DNA of 46,702 nucleotides from an uncultured Bacteroidales bacterium (GTDB taxonomy: Bacteria; Bacteroidota; Bacteroidia; Bacteroidales; Paludibacteraceae). Position 1 is the first letter of the stretch. Each line of letters opens with the position of its first letter. Position numbers and translations under genes: made by a program. Positions 14,323-22,091 of the stretch are shown in pieces. The DNA lies in contig CACZUS010000012.1 of assembly GCA_902784425.1 (NCBI GenBank), positions 1-46,702 on the forward strand, in the 5' to 3' direction. The notes under the pieces are model-generated. The model was not told where the DNA came from. It saw only the letters and a program-made list of their open reading frames with translations, and ran no database searches.

Positions 14323-14747
14323 CACAACTAACAGAAGAAAATCTTATAGAGAATGGGTTTGAATTTAGTCCAAACATATTAGCATACACAAAGGATGACA
14401 TTGAGATAGGATGGGATCACATTAAATCAGAAGGAAAGCATAAATTGTGTATATGGATAGGCAGTATTTGGGTTGAACAAAAAACAGTCGAACAGCTTCA
14501 CGATGTATTTAGACTAATAGGAAGAAATGATTTAGTAGATAATTGGAAGATTGGAAACCGTCGGTTTTATCCTGATAGAGTTTATACCGTGCGAGTGAAG
14601 GACAGAAACTTCTATGAATGTTACCATTCATTAACAGATGCGCTATACGTCGCACAAACATTCGGGATCAAATGCAGTCTTAATTTGGATCATGCGTATC
14701 TAAACGATGGAAGAGCTGCAACTAATATTTCAGTAACATTAAATTAG
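14319..14747 (+). CDS. Hypothetical protein
   Basis: 142 residues from the ATG at 14319, preceded by GGAGGAAG and overlapping the upstream stop (ATGA); the ORF's upstream ATG (14304) is less likely. Mixed alpha/beta; no family recognised. Confidence 0.55.
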   Translation: MTQLTEENLIENGFEFSPNILAYTKDDIEIGWDHIKSEGKHKLCIWIGSIWVEQKTVEQLHDVFRLIGRNDLVDNWKIGNRRFYPDRVYTVRVKDRNFYECYHSLTDALYVAQTFGIKCSLNLDHAYLNDGRAATNISVTLN

Positions 14748-14754
14748 GAATAAT

Positions 14755-15177
14755 ATGAAAGCACTTACCCCACAAGAATTAATGATCGGTGACTTTGTAA
14801 AGTTCAAGCCACAAGACAACCCAGAACTCGGATGCGATGAGGAAAAGATTGAAAGCGGAGAAGAGATTGATTTTGCGAAAGAAGGATGTTTTTTCCCACG
14901 AAAGATAACCAAAGAGACTTTGAAAATAATAGGATTCAGAGAATCTGATGGAGACTCTTATGCACTGACAAAAAAAACAGGAATGCTATCCCACTTTTCT
15001 ATTCTTTTATACCAGGATCTTACATCTACGAGTTTCTCTGTCAGTATTTTTAATAAAAACGTAACAAAGAAGAATGGCTACGACTACCAATATCATGGTA
15101 GTAAGATTCGATATTATCACGAATTGCAGCAAGCAATGCGTGTTTGTAAAATTGACGCTAAATTTATTGGCTTATGA
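14755..15177 (+). CDS. Hypothetical protein
   Basis: 140 residues. The N-terminus (TPQELMIGDFVKFKPQDNPE) resembles small beta-barrel openings seen in phage hypotheticals. Overlaps the next gene at ATGA. Confidence 0.5.
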   Translation: MKALTPQELMIGDFVKFKPQDNPELGCDEEKIESGEEIDFAKEGCFFPRKITKETLKIIGFRESDGDSYALTKKTGMLSHFSILLYQDLTSTSFSVSIFNKNVTKKNGYDYQYHGSKIRYYHELQQAMRVCKIDAKFIGL

Positions 15178-15404
15178 TAATGACGATAAGATATAAATCA
15201 TCAGGTGCATACAGAGTAATAGAAACCTCAGATTCTAATTTTCATATAGATTCCGACCATTATGTTGATTGTGTTATGGCTGTAAACGCAACACAATATC
15301 GACAGACAGAAAAAATGATATTAGCAGGAAAAACGAAGAATATATTTAATGCTCCAACAGTGTGTTTTCCTAAAACTTGGAGTAGAGTTTATGAAGAATT
15401 TTAA
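15174..15404 (+). CDS. Hypothetical protein
   Basis: 76 residues, coupled to the upstream gene by ATGA overlap. Begins MIMTIR like the product at 12463-12693. No family is recognised. Confidence 0.45.
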   Translation: MIMTIRYKSSGAYRVIETSDSNFHIDSDHYVDCVMAVNATQYRQTEKMILAGKTKNIFNAPTVCFPKTWSRVYEEF

Positions 15405-15420
15405 TAAAAAAATTATAGTC

Positions 15421-15744
15421 ATGAATAAATTACAACAAGCAATAAAGTTACTCTCAGAATGGGTAGAAGAAGATGAGGACAACAGATCAATACTTATGAT
15501 TTCCTCCGAAAAATATGATGGTGTCCGTTATAATATTGGCGAGGGTCTGTATGGTAACGACTATAATCTGATAAGCGGTGTTATGGCAACACTTGTCAGA
15601 TCTACGAACAAAGAATTGGAAGGTAAGGCAGGAGAGATTATAATACGTTCCATAGATATGCTTTCAGACGATAGGACAAACATAAAACCAGAAACGATAA
15701 TCGAGCAATACCCAGATACGAAAGGAGGTCAATATGAAGCTTAA
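15421..15744 (+). CDS. Hypothetical protein
   Basis: 107 residues from the ATG at 15421; an alternative start at 15349 overlaps the previous gene. Helical start (LQQAIKLLSEWVEEDED). Overlaps the next gene by 11 nt; an AAAGGAGG site inside its end serves that gene. Confidence 0.5.
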   Translation: MNKLQQAIKLLSEWVEEDEDNRSILMISSEKYDGVRYNIGEGLYGNDYNLISGVMATLVRSTNKELEGKAGEIIIRSIDMLSDDRTNIKPETIIEQYPDTKGGQYEA

Positions 15745-16045
15745 CAATATGCACAAAATAGAAATACACACACACTACAAGATTGGAGACAAGTTTATAC
15801 TAACAGACAAGTATAATAACGGAAGGTCGGCTGTATATGAGATAAGAGGAATAAAGTATCATCAATTTGCCCCAGATGGAAATATTATAGACGAAACAGA
15901 GTATAATTTAATTAATATTTCTAATGATTTCGTATTTCCTCCTATTCTTAGAATATCAGATGAAGGATTGTATCTGACAATAGAAGAGAAAAGCTCCTTT
16001 AATGTAAGAGGCTACGACTACACAATCGAAAAATTAGACAAATGA
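15734..16045 (+). CDS. Hypothetical protein
   Basis: 103 residues, beta-rich (YKIGDKFILTDKYNNGRSAVYEI). A strong Shine-Dalgarno sequence (AAAGGAGG) lies upstream, one of few in the window. Ends in an ATGA overlap with the methyltransferase gene. Confidence 0.55.
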   Translation: MKLNNMHKIEIHTHYKIGDKFILTDKYNNGRSAVYEIRGIKYHQFAPDGNIIDETEYNLINISNDFVFPPILRISDEGLYLTIEEKSSFNVRGYDYTIEKLDK

Positions 16046-16434
16046 AACACGATAAAACATTCATTACAATAGGCGCACACGCAAAATGCGAGCGAGAAAA
16101 GCACGATTTCTACTCGACAGATCCGAGAGCAGCGGAACAACTATTGGCTAATGTGAAGTTTCACGGAGGCATCTACGAGCCTTGCTGTGGAAAAGGTTGC
16201 TTATCAATACCTCTTGCAAAGGCAGGTTACAATGTGCTGAGTGCTGATAAGTTCGACCATGGATTCGGAATGTCAGGTGTAGATTTCTTTCAAACAAAGA
16301 AAATGCCAGATGGGTATGCAAACATAGTCACAAACCCACCATACAACCGAACGACTGACTTCATTTGTCACGCACTTGATATTTTGCAAGATGGGGGGGG
16401 GTATTGGCATTATTTCTCAAAACGCAATATTTAG
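16042..16434 (+). pseudogene. N6-adenine methyltransferase, frame broken at a G9 tract
   Basis: Motif I YEPCCGKGCLS (~residues 46-56) and catalytic motif IV TNPPYN (~98-103) identify an amino-methyltransferase of the phage Dam-like group. The frame runs into nine G residues (16393-16401) and stops at 16432-16434. One added G would continue into VLALFLKTQYLEGIERYE... IKWVRL (to 16628), which reads as the natural C-terminal half. As sequenced, the protein is truncated; the tract length suggests slipped-strand ON/OFF switching, although a sequencing error must be excluded. Confidence 0.75.
16393..16401 (+). repeat. Poly-G tract G9 in methyltransferase gene
   Basis: Nine consecutive G in a region otherwise AT-rich. 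G10 (or G7) gives the full-length reading frame of 16042-16628. Confidence 0.9.
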
Positions 16435-16628
16435 AAGGCATTGAGAGATACGAACGAATATACTCAAAGAACCCACCTACGATGATTCTTCAATACATCA
16501 ACCGTGTGAGCTGCTTACGCAATGCAGGTGTAAATGATGATTTCGGTGTGTCGGCAGTGGCTTATGCCTGGTATGTTTGGGTGAAAGGAGTGAGAGATGA
16601 AACGAAAATTAAATGGGTAAGGTTATGA
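16404..16628 (+). pseudogene. C-terminal half of the N6-adenine methyltransferase
   Basis: The frame after the G tract encodes LFLKTQYLEGIERYERIYSK, then VSAVAYAWYVWVKG and a final IKWV, matching the second half of phage N6-adenine methyltransferases. It has no ribosome-binding site or ATG of its own (only a TTG), so it is expressed only if the G tract restores the frame. Confidence 0.7.
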
Positions 16629-16852
16629 ACGTATTCGACCTAATACAATTCGATGAAGAGACTAAAACCCTACACGTCAAGCAAGCGACCACAAAAGGAT
16701 ACATTGAATGCGAGAATCACGGAGTGTTTGATGGCAGCTATCCAGGTAGCGAGCTAAGACGTGGCAGAGTTCAGAATGGGGGGGGGGATTTCTCCAACTC
16801 TGACGTGCGGATGCGAGACACAACTGTTTGTGTTCGAGGTGGTGGATGGTAA
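16613..16852 (+). pseudogene. C5-methyltransferase-like fragment, frame altered at a G10 tract
   Basis: The start is either ATG 16613 or 16625. The product matches small Bacteroidales phage proteins related to C5-methyltransferase recognition regions: TTKGYIECENHGVFDGSYPGSE then RRGRVQNGG. In the sequenced frame it then reads DFSNSDVRM and ends at 16852. Removing one G gives ISPTLTCGCETQLFVFE and a stop at 16862, which is the expected continuation (SPTLT is a typical motif). Like the upstream gene, it is one base off. Confidence 0.65.
16778..16787 (+). repeat. Poly-G tract G10 in C5-methyltransferase-like fragment
   Basis: Ten consecutive G. G9 (or G12) restores the conserved frame ending at 16862. 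Confidence 0.9.
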
Positions 16853-16862
16853 CGAAGAATAA

Positions 16863-17166
16863 TCAGATATTTTGCAGAAATTTTTTATCATTTTTTAAAT
16901 TCTGTGTTTTGCAAAGGGTGCGGTTCGGGAGAATAGCACTCTTTTTGTTTTTAGTTTGCAATAAAAAAAGCAAATTGAGATAAAACTAAATGAAATTAAA
17001 ATAAAATTCAAAAATCAATGAAAATCAGCACGATATAAAAAGGCTAAAAAGTGATTTCATATATTTTTTAGGTTGTTTTTTTTCTGATTTTTTTTATATT
17101 AATTTGCATCAACCATAATAATTTGATTGTAAGTCGGATTATATAGGCAACACAATTTTTTAAAGC
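16863..17166. other. Gene-free AT-rich stretch before the late operon
   Basis: No convincing ORF. It includes T-rich tracts (17061-17095) and a probable late promoter near 17099-17106 (TTAATTTG then C, one mismatch to TAnnTTTG). A weak stem near 16927-16945 (GAG / CTC then T5) may end the upstream operon. Confidence 0.5.
17099..17106 (+). promoter_or_regulatory. Probable late-operon promoter
   Basis: TTAATTTG followed by CATC resembles the Bacteroidetes -7 element with one mismatch. The predicted 5' leader (~75 nt) would contain the Cas12a-type hairpin directly before the first late ATG. Confidence 0.4.
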
Positions 17167-17185
17167 AATTTCTACTATTGTAGAT
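17167..17185 (+). CRISPR. Solitary Cas12a (type V-A) direct-repeat core
   Basis: AATTTCTACTATTGTAGAT is identical to the conserved 19-nt 3' end of Cas12a crRNA repeats, including the TCTAC / GTAGA stem and a known ATT-type loop. It is a single copy with no array, spacer set or cas gene in the window. It lies in the probable 5' leader of the late operon, ending 2 nt before the ATG at 17188. Solitary repeats encoded by phages can act as RNA anti-CRISPRs by occupying Cas proteins; this is the leading hypothesis. A translation-control hairpin is the alternative. Confidence 0.8.
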
Positions 17186-17187
17186 TA

Positions 17188-18267
17188 ATGAAAAAGGGTA
17201 TCAAAATATTGTTAGGTGCGCTCGGCCTCGGAGGTTTAGGTTTACTCATCTGGGGCAAGATTGGACAGACTAAGCGGATGATTAATAATCTGCAAGTCTT
17301 TCCAATGCTGTATGGTGGCATCAACGATATGAAGATAGATCTGCAAAAGGGTATCAAACTCCCTCTTGCGATAGACCTCATGAATCGCAGTGATGCGAGC
17401 TGCAAGATAAGAATCAACAGCCTTAACTTAGCAAACGGAAGCGGAGAGGTGTTCGCATACTCATCCTCAGGAAACTACGTCGTAGAGCTGAAACCATATC
17501 AGACATCAAGACTGACAAACATAGACGTTTGGATCAATGCTATAACAGTCTACAAGCTGCTCGGAACATCAATCATGACCCTTGTAAGCGGAGGAGACAC
17601 AACAACAATCAAGCAGAAAGCATTGAACATTGTTGAAAATTGCACAATCCAACTAAGTCTAAGTGTAAACGAGGCAATAACTGTTTCATTGAATATACCA
17701 TTTGGCGAGTCCGCAGAAGTGAGCGACGATAGTTCTCTTCACGGACTCGGCTTGGTTTGTGCGGCAGACCGCAAAATTCGTCCGCTATCAGACTACAACT
17801 ACCTGATTCCGGACAAGTCAAATCTAAAATACGACGATCGCATCATACTGACGGACGTAGAGCCTGAGGACACGGCTAAGTTCATTCGGAAGATTGCACG
17901 TCAATACAAGAGCGACACAAGCGCACTTGCAAAAAGTTTGAAAGGAGAAACTGTAAAACATACTACTGAAAACATCTGGAACTTCGTCGCTGATCATATT
18001 CAATATGTTCAAGACGCATCTGACAAGGAGCAGGTTCGCAGACCTCTACGAACCCTGTACGATCAAAAAGGTGATTGCGACTGCTACACTACACTGATAG
18101 CGAGTATGTGCGAGAACCTCGGACTCGACTATGTTGTGCGCATAGCCGAATACGACAACAAAGGCTACTTTCAGCACGTCTACTGCATCATCGAGGGCTA
18201 TGTGTGCGACCCTGTTGTGGACAGATGTTTCTACGAGAAGAAACCAACGAGAGTAAAGGATTTTTAA
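17188..18267 (+). CDS. Membrane-anchored transglutaminase-like protein
   Basis: 359 residues. N-terminal TM helix rich in Gly/Leu (residues ~4-24, GIKILLGALGLGGLGLLIWG). Residues ~30-170 form a beta-sandwich reminiscent of LEA-type domains (NLQVFPMLYGGINDMKIDLQ). The C-terminus (~255-350) is transglutaminase-like: KGDCDCYTT with C297 and C299, H330 (FQHVY) and an Asp in DPVVD. Such domains act as cysteine peptidases or acyltransferases. First gene of the late operon and first of many single-TM proteins; probably a virion protein or peptidoglycan-active entry enzyme. Confidence 0.7.
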   Translation: MKKGIKILLGALGLGGLGLLIWGKIGQTKRMINNLQVFPMLYGGINDMKIDLQKGIKLPLAIDLMNRSDASCKIRINSLNLANGSGEVFAYSSSGNYVVELKPYQTSRLTNIDVWINAITVYKLLGTSIMTLVSGGDTTTIKQKALNIVENCTIQLSLSVNEAITVSLNIPFGESAEVSDDSSLHGLGLVCAADRKIRPLSDYNYLIPDKSNLKYDDRIILTDVEPEDTAKFIRKIARQYKSDTSALAKSLKGETVKHTTENIWNFVADHIQYVQDASDKEQVRRPLRTLYDQKGDCDCYTTLIASMCENLGLDYVVRIAEYDNKGYFQHVYCIIEGYVCDPVVDRCFYEKKPTRVKDF

Positions 18268-18278
18268 ACTGAAAAAAG

Positions 18279-18563
18279 ATGGCAGATTTCAATTTGCAAT
18301 TCCTAAACGGAGTAGGCGAGAGCTACGACAAGCCTGTTCGCTCATATCAGGAGCGAGAGGTGGTTAGTCCGCTTACAAGAGGTGACTACGGAGACGGAAT
18401 GATGGTGGATGAGAACGGAAGTGCCGCATTCGACAACACTTCCGATGCGTTGATCTACGATCACCATTGTCACTGTCACACTTCACGTTTGGGAAGAATC
18501 ATTTTTTGGATGGCAGTAGGCGCAGTAGGCGCACAAATGCTGAAAAAATTATTTAAAGAGTAG
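18279..18563 (+). CDS. Small virion protein candidate with C-terminal TM
   Basis: 94 residues. A His/Cys patch (DHHCHCHTSR, ~63-72), possibly metal-binding, precedes a TM helix at ~74-88 (IIFWMAVGAVGAQML) and a basic tail. Lies 11 nt after the upstream stop. Confidence 0.6.
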   Translation: MADFNLQFLNGVGESYDKPVRSYQEREVVSPLTRGDYGDGMMVDENGSAAFDNTSDALIYDHHCHCHTSRLGRIIFWMAVGAVGAQMLKKLFKE

Positions 18564-18567
18564 TAGT

Positions 18568-18948
18568 ATGTATTACAAAGTTACCACATCGGAAAGCGGA
18601 TCGGCAGGTGCATTGAGAATGCACTCAACGCCAGACACGGACGAATCTTCCATTATCTCTTCCGTTCCTCACGGAGGAGTTGTACAAGGTTATTCGGTCA
18701 CTCCCGACCAGAACGGAATGCGCTACGTCTCATACAACGGCATCAGCGGATGGGTTTCAACCCTCTATCTGACTGCTTGTGACGAGAAGGGCAACACAAC
18801 GACAACCACAACGGTAGACCGACAGACAAACGTTTTACCACCTACTACTGACTCATCATCGGAAAGCACCTCCAACAAAGGTAAGACATGGCTTATCATC
18901 GGAGGAGTGGCAATGGCCGCAGGAGCCTTGATGAATGCGTTTATGTAA
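18568..18948 (+). CDS. SH3-like domain protein with C-terminal TM
   Basis: 126 residues. Residues 1-70 are a bacterial SH3 fold (YYKVTTSESG... LRMHSTPDTDESSIISSVPHG... GISGWVSTLYL), a domain that commonly binds cell wall. A Thr/Ser-rich linker follows, then a TM helix (~108-124, TWLIIGGVAMAAGALMNAF). Likely a virion-anchored wall-binding protein. Confidence 0.7.
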   Translation: MYYKVTTSESGSAGALRMHSTPDTDESSIISSVPHGGVVQGYSVTPDQNGMRYVSYNGISGWVSTLYLTACDEKGNTTTTTTVDRQTNVLPPTTDSSSESTSNKGKTWLIIGGVAMAAGALMNAFM

Positions 18949-18980
18949 AATTTTATTAACAACTTAAAAATATTACAAAA

Positions 18981-19199
18981 ATGGTAGGAGCAACAACAGA
19001 CGACAACAAGACGTTCGGTATGACAGGCAAGACTGCCACATACGTCGGAATCGGTCTCTTAGTTGGTGGTATCGCACTCGGTGCATACGCATTGACAAAG
19101 AAAAACAAGAGCAAAAAGGCAGGCAAGAGCTTGTCAGGTTGTGGCAAGAAGAAAAGTCACAAAAAAGGCTCAAAGAGACGCAAAGCAATTAGTTATTAA
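18981..19199 (+). CDS. Small single-TM basic protein
   Basis: 72 residues. TM helix at ~15-35 (TYVGIGLLVGGIALGAYAL) followed by a lysine-rich tail (KKNKSKKAGK... KKKSHKKGSKRRK), an inside-positive anchor that could contact nucleic acid. Virion membrane protein candidate. Confidence 0.65.
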   Translation: MVGATTDDNKTFGMTGKTATYVGIGLLVGGIALGAYALTKKNKSKKAGKSLSGCGKKKSHKKGSKRRKAISY

Positions 19200-19219
19200 T
19201 AACTAAAAGATTGAAACTT

Positions 19220-19669
19220 ATGAAATTCAGAAACATTAATTGGAAAGAGACAGCAACGCAGATTGCAGGTACTTTCGCAGGTATCGTGGCAGGTTCTTTC
19301 GTTGATAAGCAAATATCAGAGAATCAAGCCGTGGAAGGTTTGGCAGGAGAGGCAAAAGACTACCTCGTTCCTGGTATCGTCGCAGTAGGTGGTGCGTTGG
19401 TTAGCGCAGCAAGCGACAACAAGTTGGCTAAATCATTCGGATTTGGCGTAACAGCAGTAGGTTCAGCTAAGATCCTCAATCGTGCGGCAGGTAAGACAGT
19501 CGTATCATTGGGTGGTGTAGGTTCAGTTCGTCGTATGCCTCGCCGCATTCCTCAAAGAATGCGTGGAGTGGGAGAAGTCGAAATGAAGATGATCCCAGGC
19601 GTAGGCCGCACTTACAACTCTGGCTTCAAGGCTATGCCGGGTATGAGTGGACAGACTGGCTGTTTCTAA
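19220..19669 (+). CDS. Gly/Ala-rich membrane protein
   Basis: 149 residues from the ATG at 19220. Several hydrophobic Gly/Ala stretches (ATQIAGTFAGIVAGSFV, LVPGIVAVGGALVSAA, FGFGVTAVGSAKIL) suggest two or three membrane-inserted helices, then a basic and Met-rich C-terminus (RRMPRRIPQRMRG). Immediately precedes the capsid-protein candidate; possibly a major virion membrane protein. Confidence 0.6.
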   Translation: MKFRNINWKETATQIAGTFAGIVAGSFVDKQISENQAVEGLAGEAKDYLVPGIVAVGGALVSAASDNKLAKSFGFGVTAVGSAKILNRAAGKTVVSLGGVGSVRRMPRRIPQRMRGVGEVEMKMIPGVGRTYNSGFKAMPGMSGQTGCF

Positions 19670-19720
19670 GGAAATAGAGAGAATAAACATAATTAGGTTA
19701 AACAATAAAAAAGAAAATTT

Positions 19721-20320
19721 ATGAAGACAGATGCACTTGCACAATCTAAGATCGAGACATCTCAGATGGCATTTTGGGAGAAGTTCAAATATCTTCCAGA
19801 AGACATTCAAAAAGGATTGAATAACCAATCTTTGAAAGTAGTAGACTTCGTTGCCTACTCTTCCAAGAATTTGGCTGGCGCAACCATCAAGGAATTGATG
19901 GAGGCTTCCGATAACCAGCTTGAAGGTATCACAAACGTGAACAACCGTAAAATGGAAGCTTTGCAATACTTCCTTGTTAAGGGTGTCCGCTTGACTTCCG
20001 CAGTGATCGCAGGAGAGGATGCAATCACAGACACAACCATTGCAACGGCAGCTTTCACAACTCCAAGCGCAAACGTGTTGAACGGTGAGTTGGACATTTT
20101 GGTTTCTGGCAAAACCGCACTTCCTCGTATCTCTTGTGCTGTTTTCGGCAAGAGCGACGCAGCGACAGAAGGTTTGAAAGGCTATTATGAATTGGATTGT
20201 CCGTTCATGATCGCTCCATTGTCAGACATTGTTCCGACTTTGCGTTTGAACAGCAACGCAACAACAACAAGAGAGGTTGTTCGTTTTGAGTTGTTTGGCT
20301 GCAAAATCATTCCTGCATAA
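19721..20320 (+). CDS. Candidate major capsid protein
   Basis: 199 residues, no TM. A helical N-terminus (1-80) is followed by strands typical of a small beta-sandwich (VKGVRLTSAVI, LDILVSGKTALPRISCAVFG, CPFMIAPLSDIVPTLRLN, REVVRFELFGC). I recognise no capsid family; the case is contextual: a freestanding start with A-rich leader, high-abundance-type codon use, and two hairpins plus a strong terminator immediately downstream that would boost and stabilise its own message. Single-jelly-roll pairs such as in sphaerolipovirus-like phages are a possible analogy (with 20441-21214). Confidence 0.45.
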   Translation: MKTDALAQSKIETSQMAFWEKFKYLPEDIQKGLNNQSLKVVDFVAYSSKNLAGATIKELMEASDNQLEGITNVNNRKMEALQYFLVKGVRLTSAVIAGEDAITDTTIATAAFTTPSANVLNGELDILVSGKTALPRISCAVFGKSDAATEGLKGYYELDCPFMIAPLSDIVPTLRLNSNATTTREVVRFELFGCKIIPA

Positions 20321-20357
20321 TCAGTATGCGGAATGATTCATAGCACAAGACTTCTCA

Positions 20358-20421
20358 TGTAGTGTGTTCTACATCGAGGCAAAGGCTGCTATGATTTGGT
20401 AGTAGTCTTTGCCTTTTTTTT
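20358..20421 (+). terminator. Twin hairpins and terminator after the capsid candidate
   Basis: First stem ATGTAG / CTACAT (within 20358-20375). Second: AGGCAAAGGCT (20377-20387) pairs with AGTCTTTGCCT (20404-20414), one wobble, followed by eight T. Partial termination here would raise the upstream transcript above distal genes. Confidence 0.85.
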
Positions 20422-20440
20422 ATCTTAAACCCAAGGTATC

Positions 20441-21214
20441 ATGTATTTCTCTATTCCAGTATCATCGCACGAAATCATCTTCGACACTCCCGTAGATGCA
20501 AAGTCAATCAGATCCTTCCACTTTGTGGATCGGAATGGTGGATGTTGTAACCTTCCAGACTTCAAGCTTACAACAGTCACAATTTCGATTGACGGACAAG
20601 ACATTTGCAGGGATTTGTTCGTACTTCCTTTCACAACTCAGGCAACATTTGCAGAGAGAATGTTTGTATCACCTTTTGATTCAAGAAATGTTTCGATCAT
20701 GTGTCTGAAAAATGTGAACATGAGCGAGGTAAAGATTTCTGCTTGTGGAATGCTCGATTTTGAGGTTGTGTTTGAATACGATGATGTGGAGGTTGAGACT
20801 GAAAAGGTTGAGTTTTTCGAATGTTTTCAAATCTTTGAAGATAGGTTTACATCAGAGATTCAACTATTCACGGAACAGGAGAGTGAGAGGATTTTCATCT
20901 ACTCTGGTTCGTACAACGGAGCGAAGGTAATCAATAACAATGTTCCCGGATATGACGGAACATATTACTCACACTCTGCCAACTGGTGGTCAGATACGAA
21001 TTTCACAATCAGTACCTACGAAGAGGTGTTCCCGAATAATATGCCTATCTCAATGCTATCTCCAGCATTGAACGTATCATGGAAAGAGTGCCAATACACC
21101 CTCGACAATAAGTTGAGCAAGCAACCTCGTTTCAAATTCAACGAGAGAGACGTAATGCCATGGCCTCAGGACTTTTTCATGGTAATCATGCTTTCTTACG
21201 ACAAACCATTTTAA
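20441..21214 (+). CDS. Beta-rich virion protein candidate
   Basis: 257 residues, no TM or signal peptide. Predominantly strand-like sequence (SSHEIIFDTPVDAKSIRSFHFVD, LDFEVVFEYDDVEVE, RIFIYSGSYNG) with aromatic loops. Follows the terminator after the capsid candidate and begins a run of four small beta-rich proteins. It could be a second coat or vertex protein. No family is recognised. Confidence 0.55.
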   Translation: MYFSIPVSSHEIIFDTPVDAKSIRSFHFVDRNGGCCNLPDFKLTTVTISIDGQDICRDLFVLPFTTQATFAERMFVSPFDSRNVSIMCLKNVNMSEVKISACGMLDFEVVFEYDDVEVETEKVEFFECFQIFEDRFTSEIQLFTEQESERIFIYSGSYNGAKVINNNVPGYDGTYYSHSANWWSDTNFTISTYEEVFPNNMPISMLSPALNVSWKECQYTLDNKLSKQPRFKFNERDVMPWPQDFFMVIMLSYDKPF

Positions 21215-21225
21215 TCTAAATAGAT

Positions 21226-21639
21226 ATGAACTCAAAGCAATATCAAAAATTCACGTTCGATGAGATTCCAGCCGCACAAATCTTATCCGATGGAACGAAA
21301 ATAAACGGAACAAAAACCTATTCGTTTCAAATCCGCAACGGATACACATTCGCAACAGGTCTGTTCTTATATTGTGTCAATTCGATAGCAAACCTTTTGG
21401 TCTCAATTAAGATTGACGGAAACGAGATTCTTCCAGTAGGAACTGATGCAACCATTTTCCGTTGGACGGAGGGAATTTCGAGAAACGAAGCACTCTGGGA
21501 CTTCTCTAAGGAGGCCATCAAGTGCGAGGGTAAGAGAGTTGAAATAACATTCGAGAACGAGTCCACTTCCGATTTCGATGGTGAAATGTTGGATTTGTAC
21601 TTGTTACTTCAAAATCAAGTAGAAGAATTTGTCGCATGA
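21226..21639 (+). CDS. Small beta-rich virion protein candidate
   Basis: 137 residues, strand-like throughout (KTYSFQIRNGYTFATGLFLYCVN, LLVSIKIDGNEILPV, RVEITFENE), size and pattern of a single jelly roll. Ends in an ATGA overlap with the next gene. Confidence 0.55.
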   Translation: MNSKQYQKFTFDEIPAAQILSDGTKINGTKTYSFQIRNGYTFATGLFLYCVNSIANLLVSIKIDGNEILPVGTDATIFRWTEGISRNEALWDFSKEAIKCEGKRVEITFENESTSDFDGEMLDLYLLLQNQVEEFVA

Positions 21640-22091
21640 TTAGACTGTTCAAAATAAAAGTACCACGCCACACCTACGGAAGAGGTTACTCTTTCGATTT
21701 GGCGAACAGCTATGCAAACGAGTTCTGCACAGGAGCATTCGCATTCATCAAGGATGGATTGATAACTGAGCAAGAACAGACTGAAAGGACAAGAGCAATT
21801 CAACTGCCTTGGATTCCATTCTTTCAGAACCGAAACATAGCTAAGGTCTCCATCTCGACAGATGGCGAAAAGGTGGTGCATCCTATTCTGCCTCTTGCAA
21901 GCAAGCTGCCGATTAAGGCAACTGCTAACAAGATGATGCAACCAGTTGATTTCGTGCAGTTAGGCAACAAAATAACGGTTGTTATCGAAGAGTTTCAGGA
22001 GGCGCATTTGATTGGAAAACAAGTTGAGTACACGTTAAGTGTTTACATTAAGACAACTAAAAGGAGGAAAGAGTTATGTTGCAGACGTTAA
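21636..22091 (+). CDS. Small beta-rich virion protein candidate
   Basis: 151 residues. Basic start (MIRLFKIKVPRHTYGRG), then strands ending with EYTLSVYIKTTKRRKEL. Overlaps both neighbours (ATGA and 16 nt). Unknown family. Confidence 0.5.
   Translation: MIRLFKIKVPRHTYGRGYSFDLANSYANEFCTGAFAFIKDGLITEQEQTERTRAIQLPWIPFFQNRNIAKVSISTDGEKVVHPILPLASKLPIKATANKMMQPVDFVQLGNKITVVIEEFQEAHLIGKQVEYTLSVYIKTTKRRKELCCRR

Noticed and set aside
17167-17185. CRISPR array
   Set aside because: Only one repeat core; no second repeat or spacers within several kilobases on either strand.
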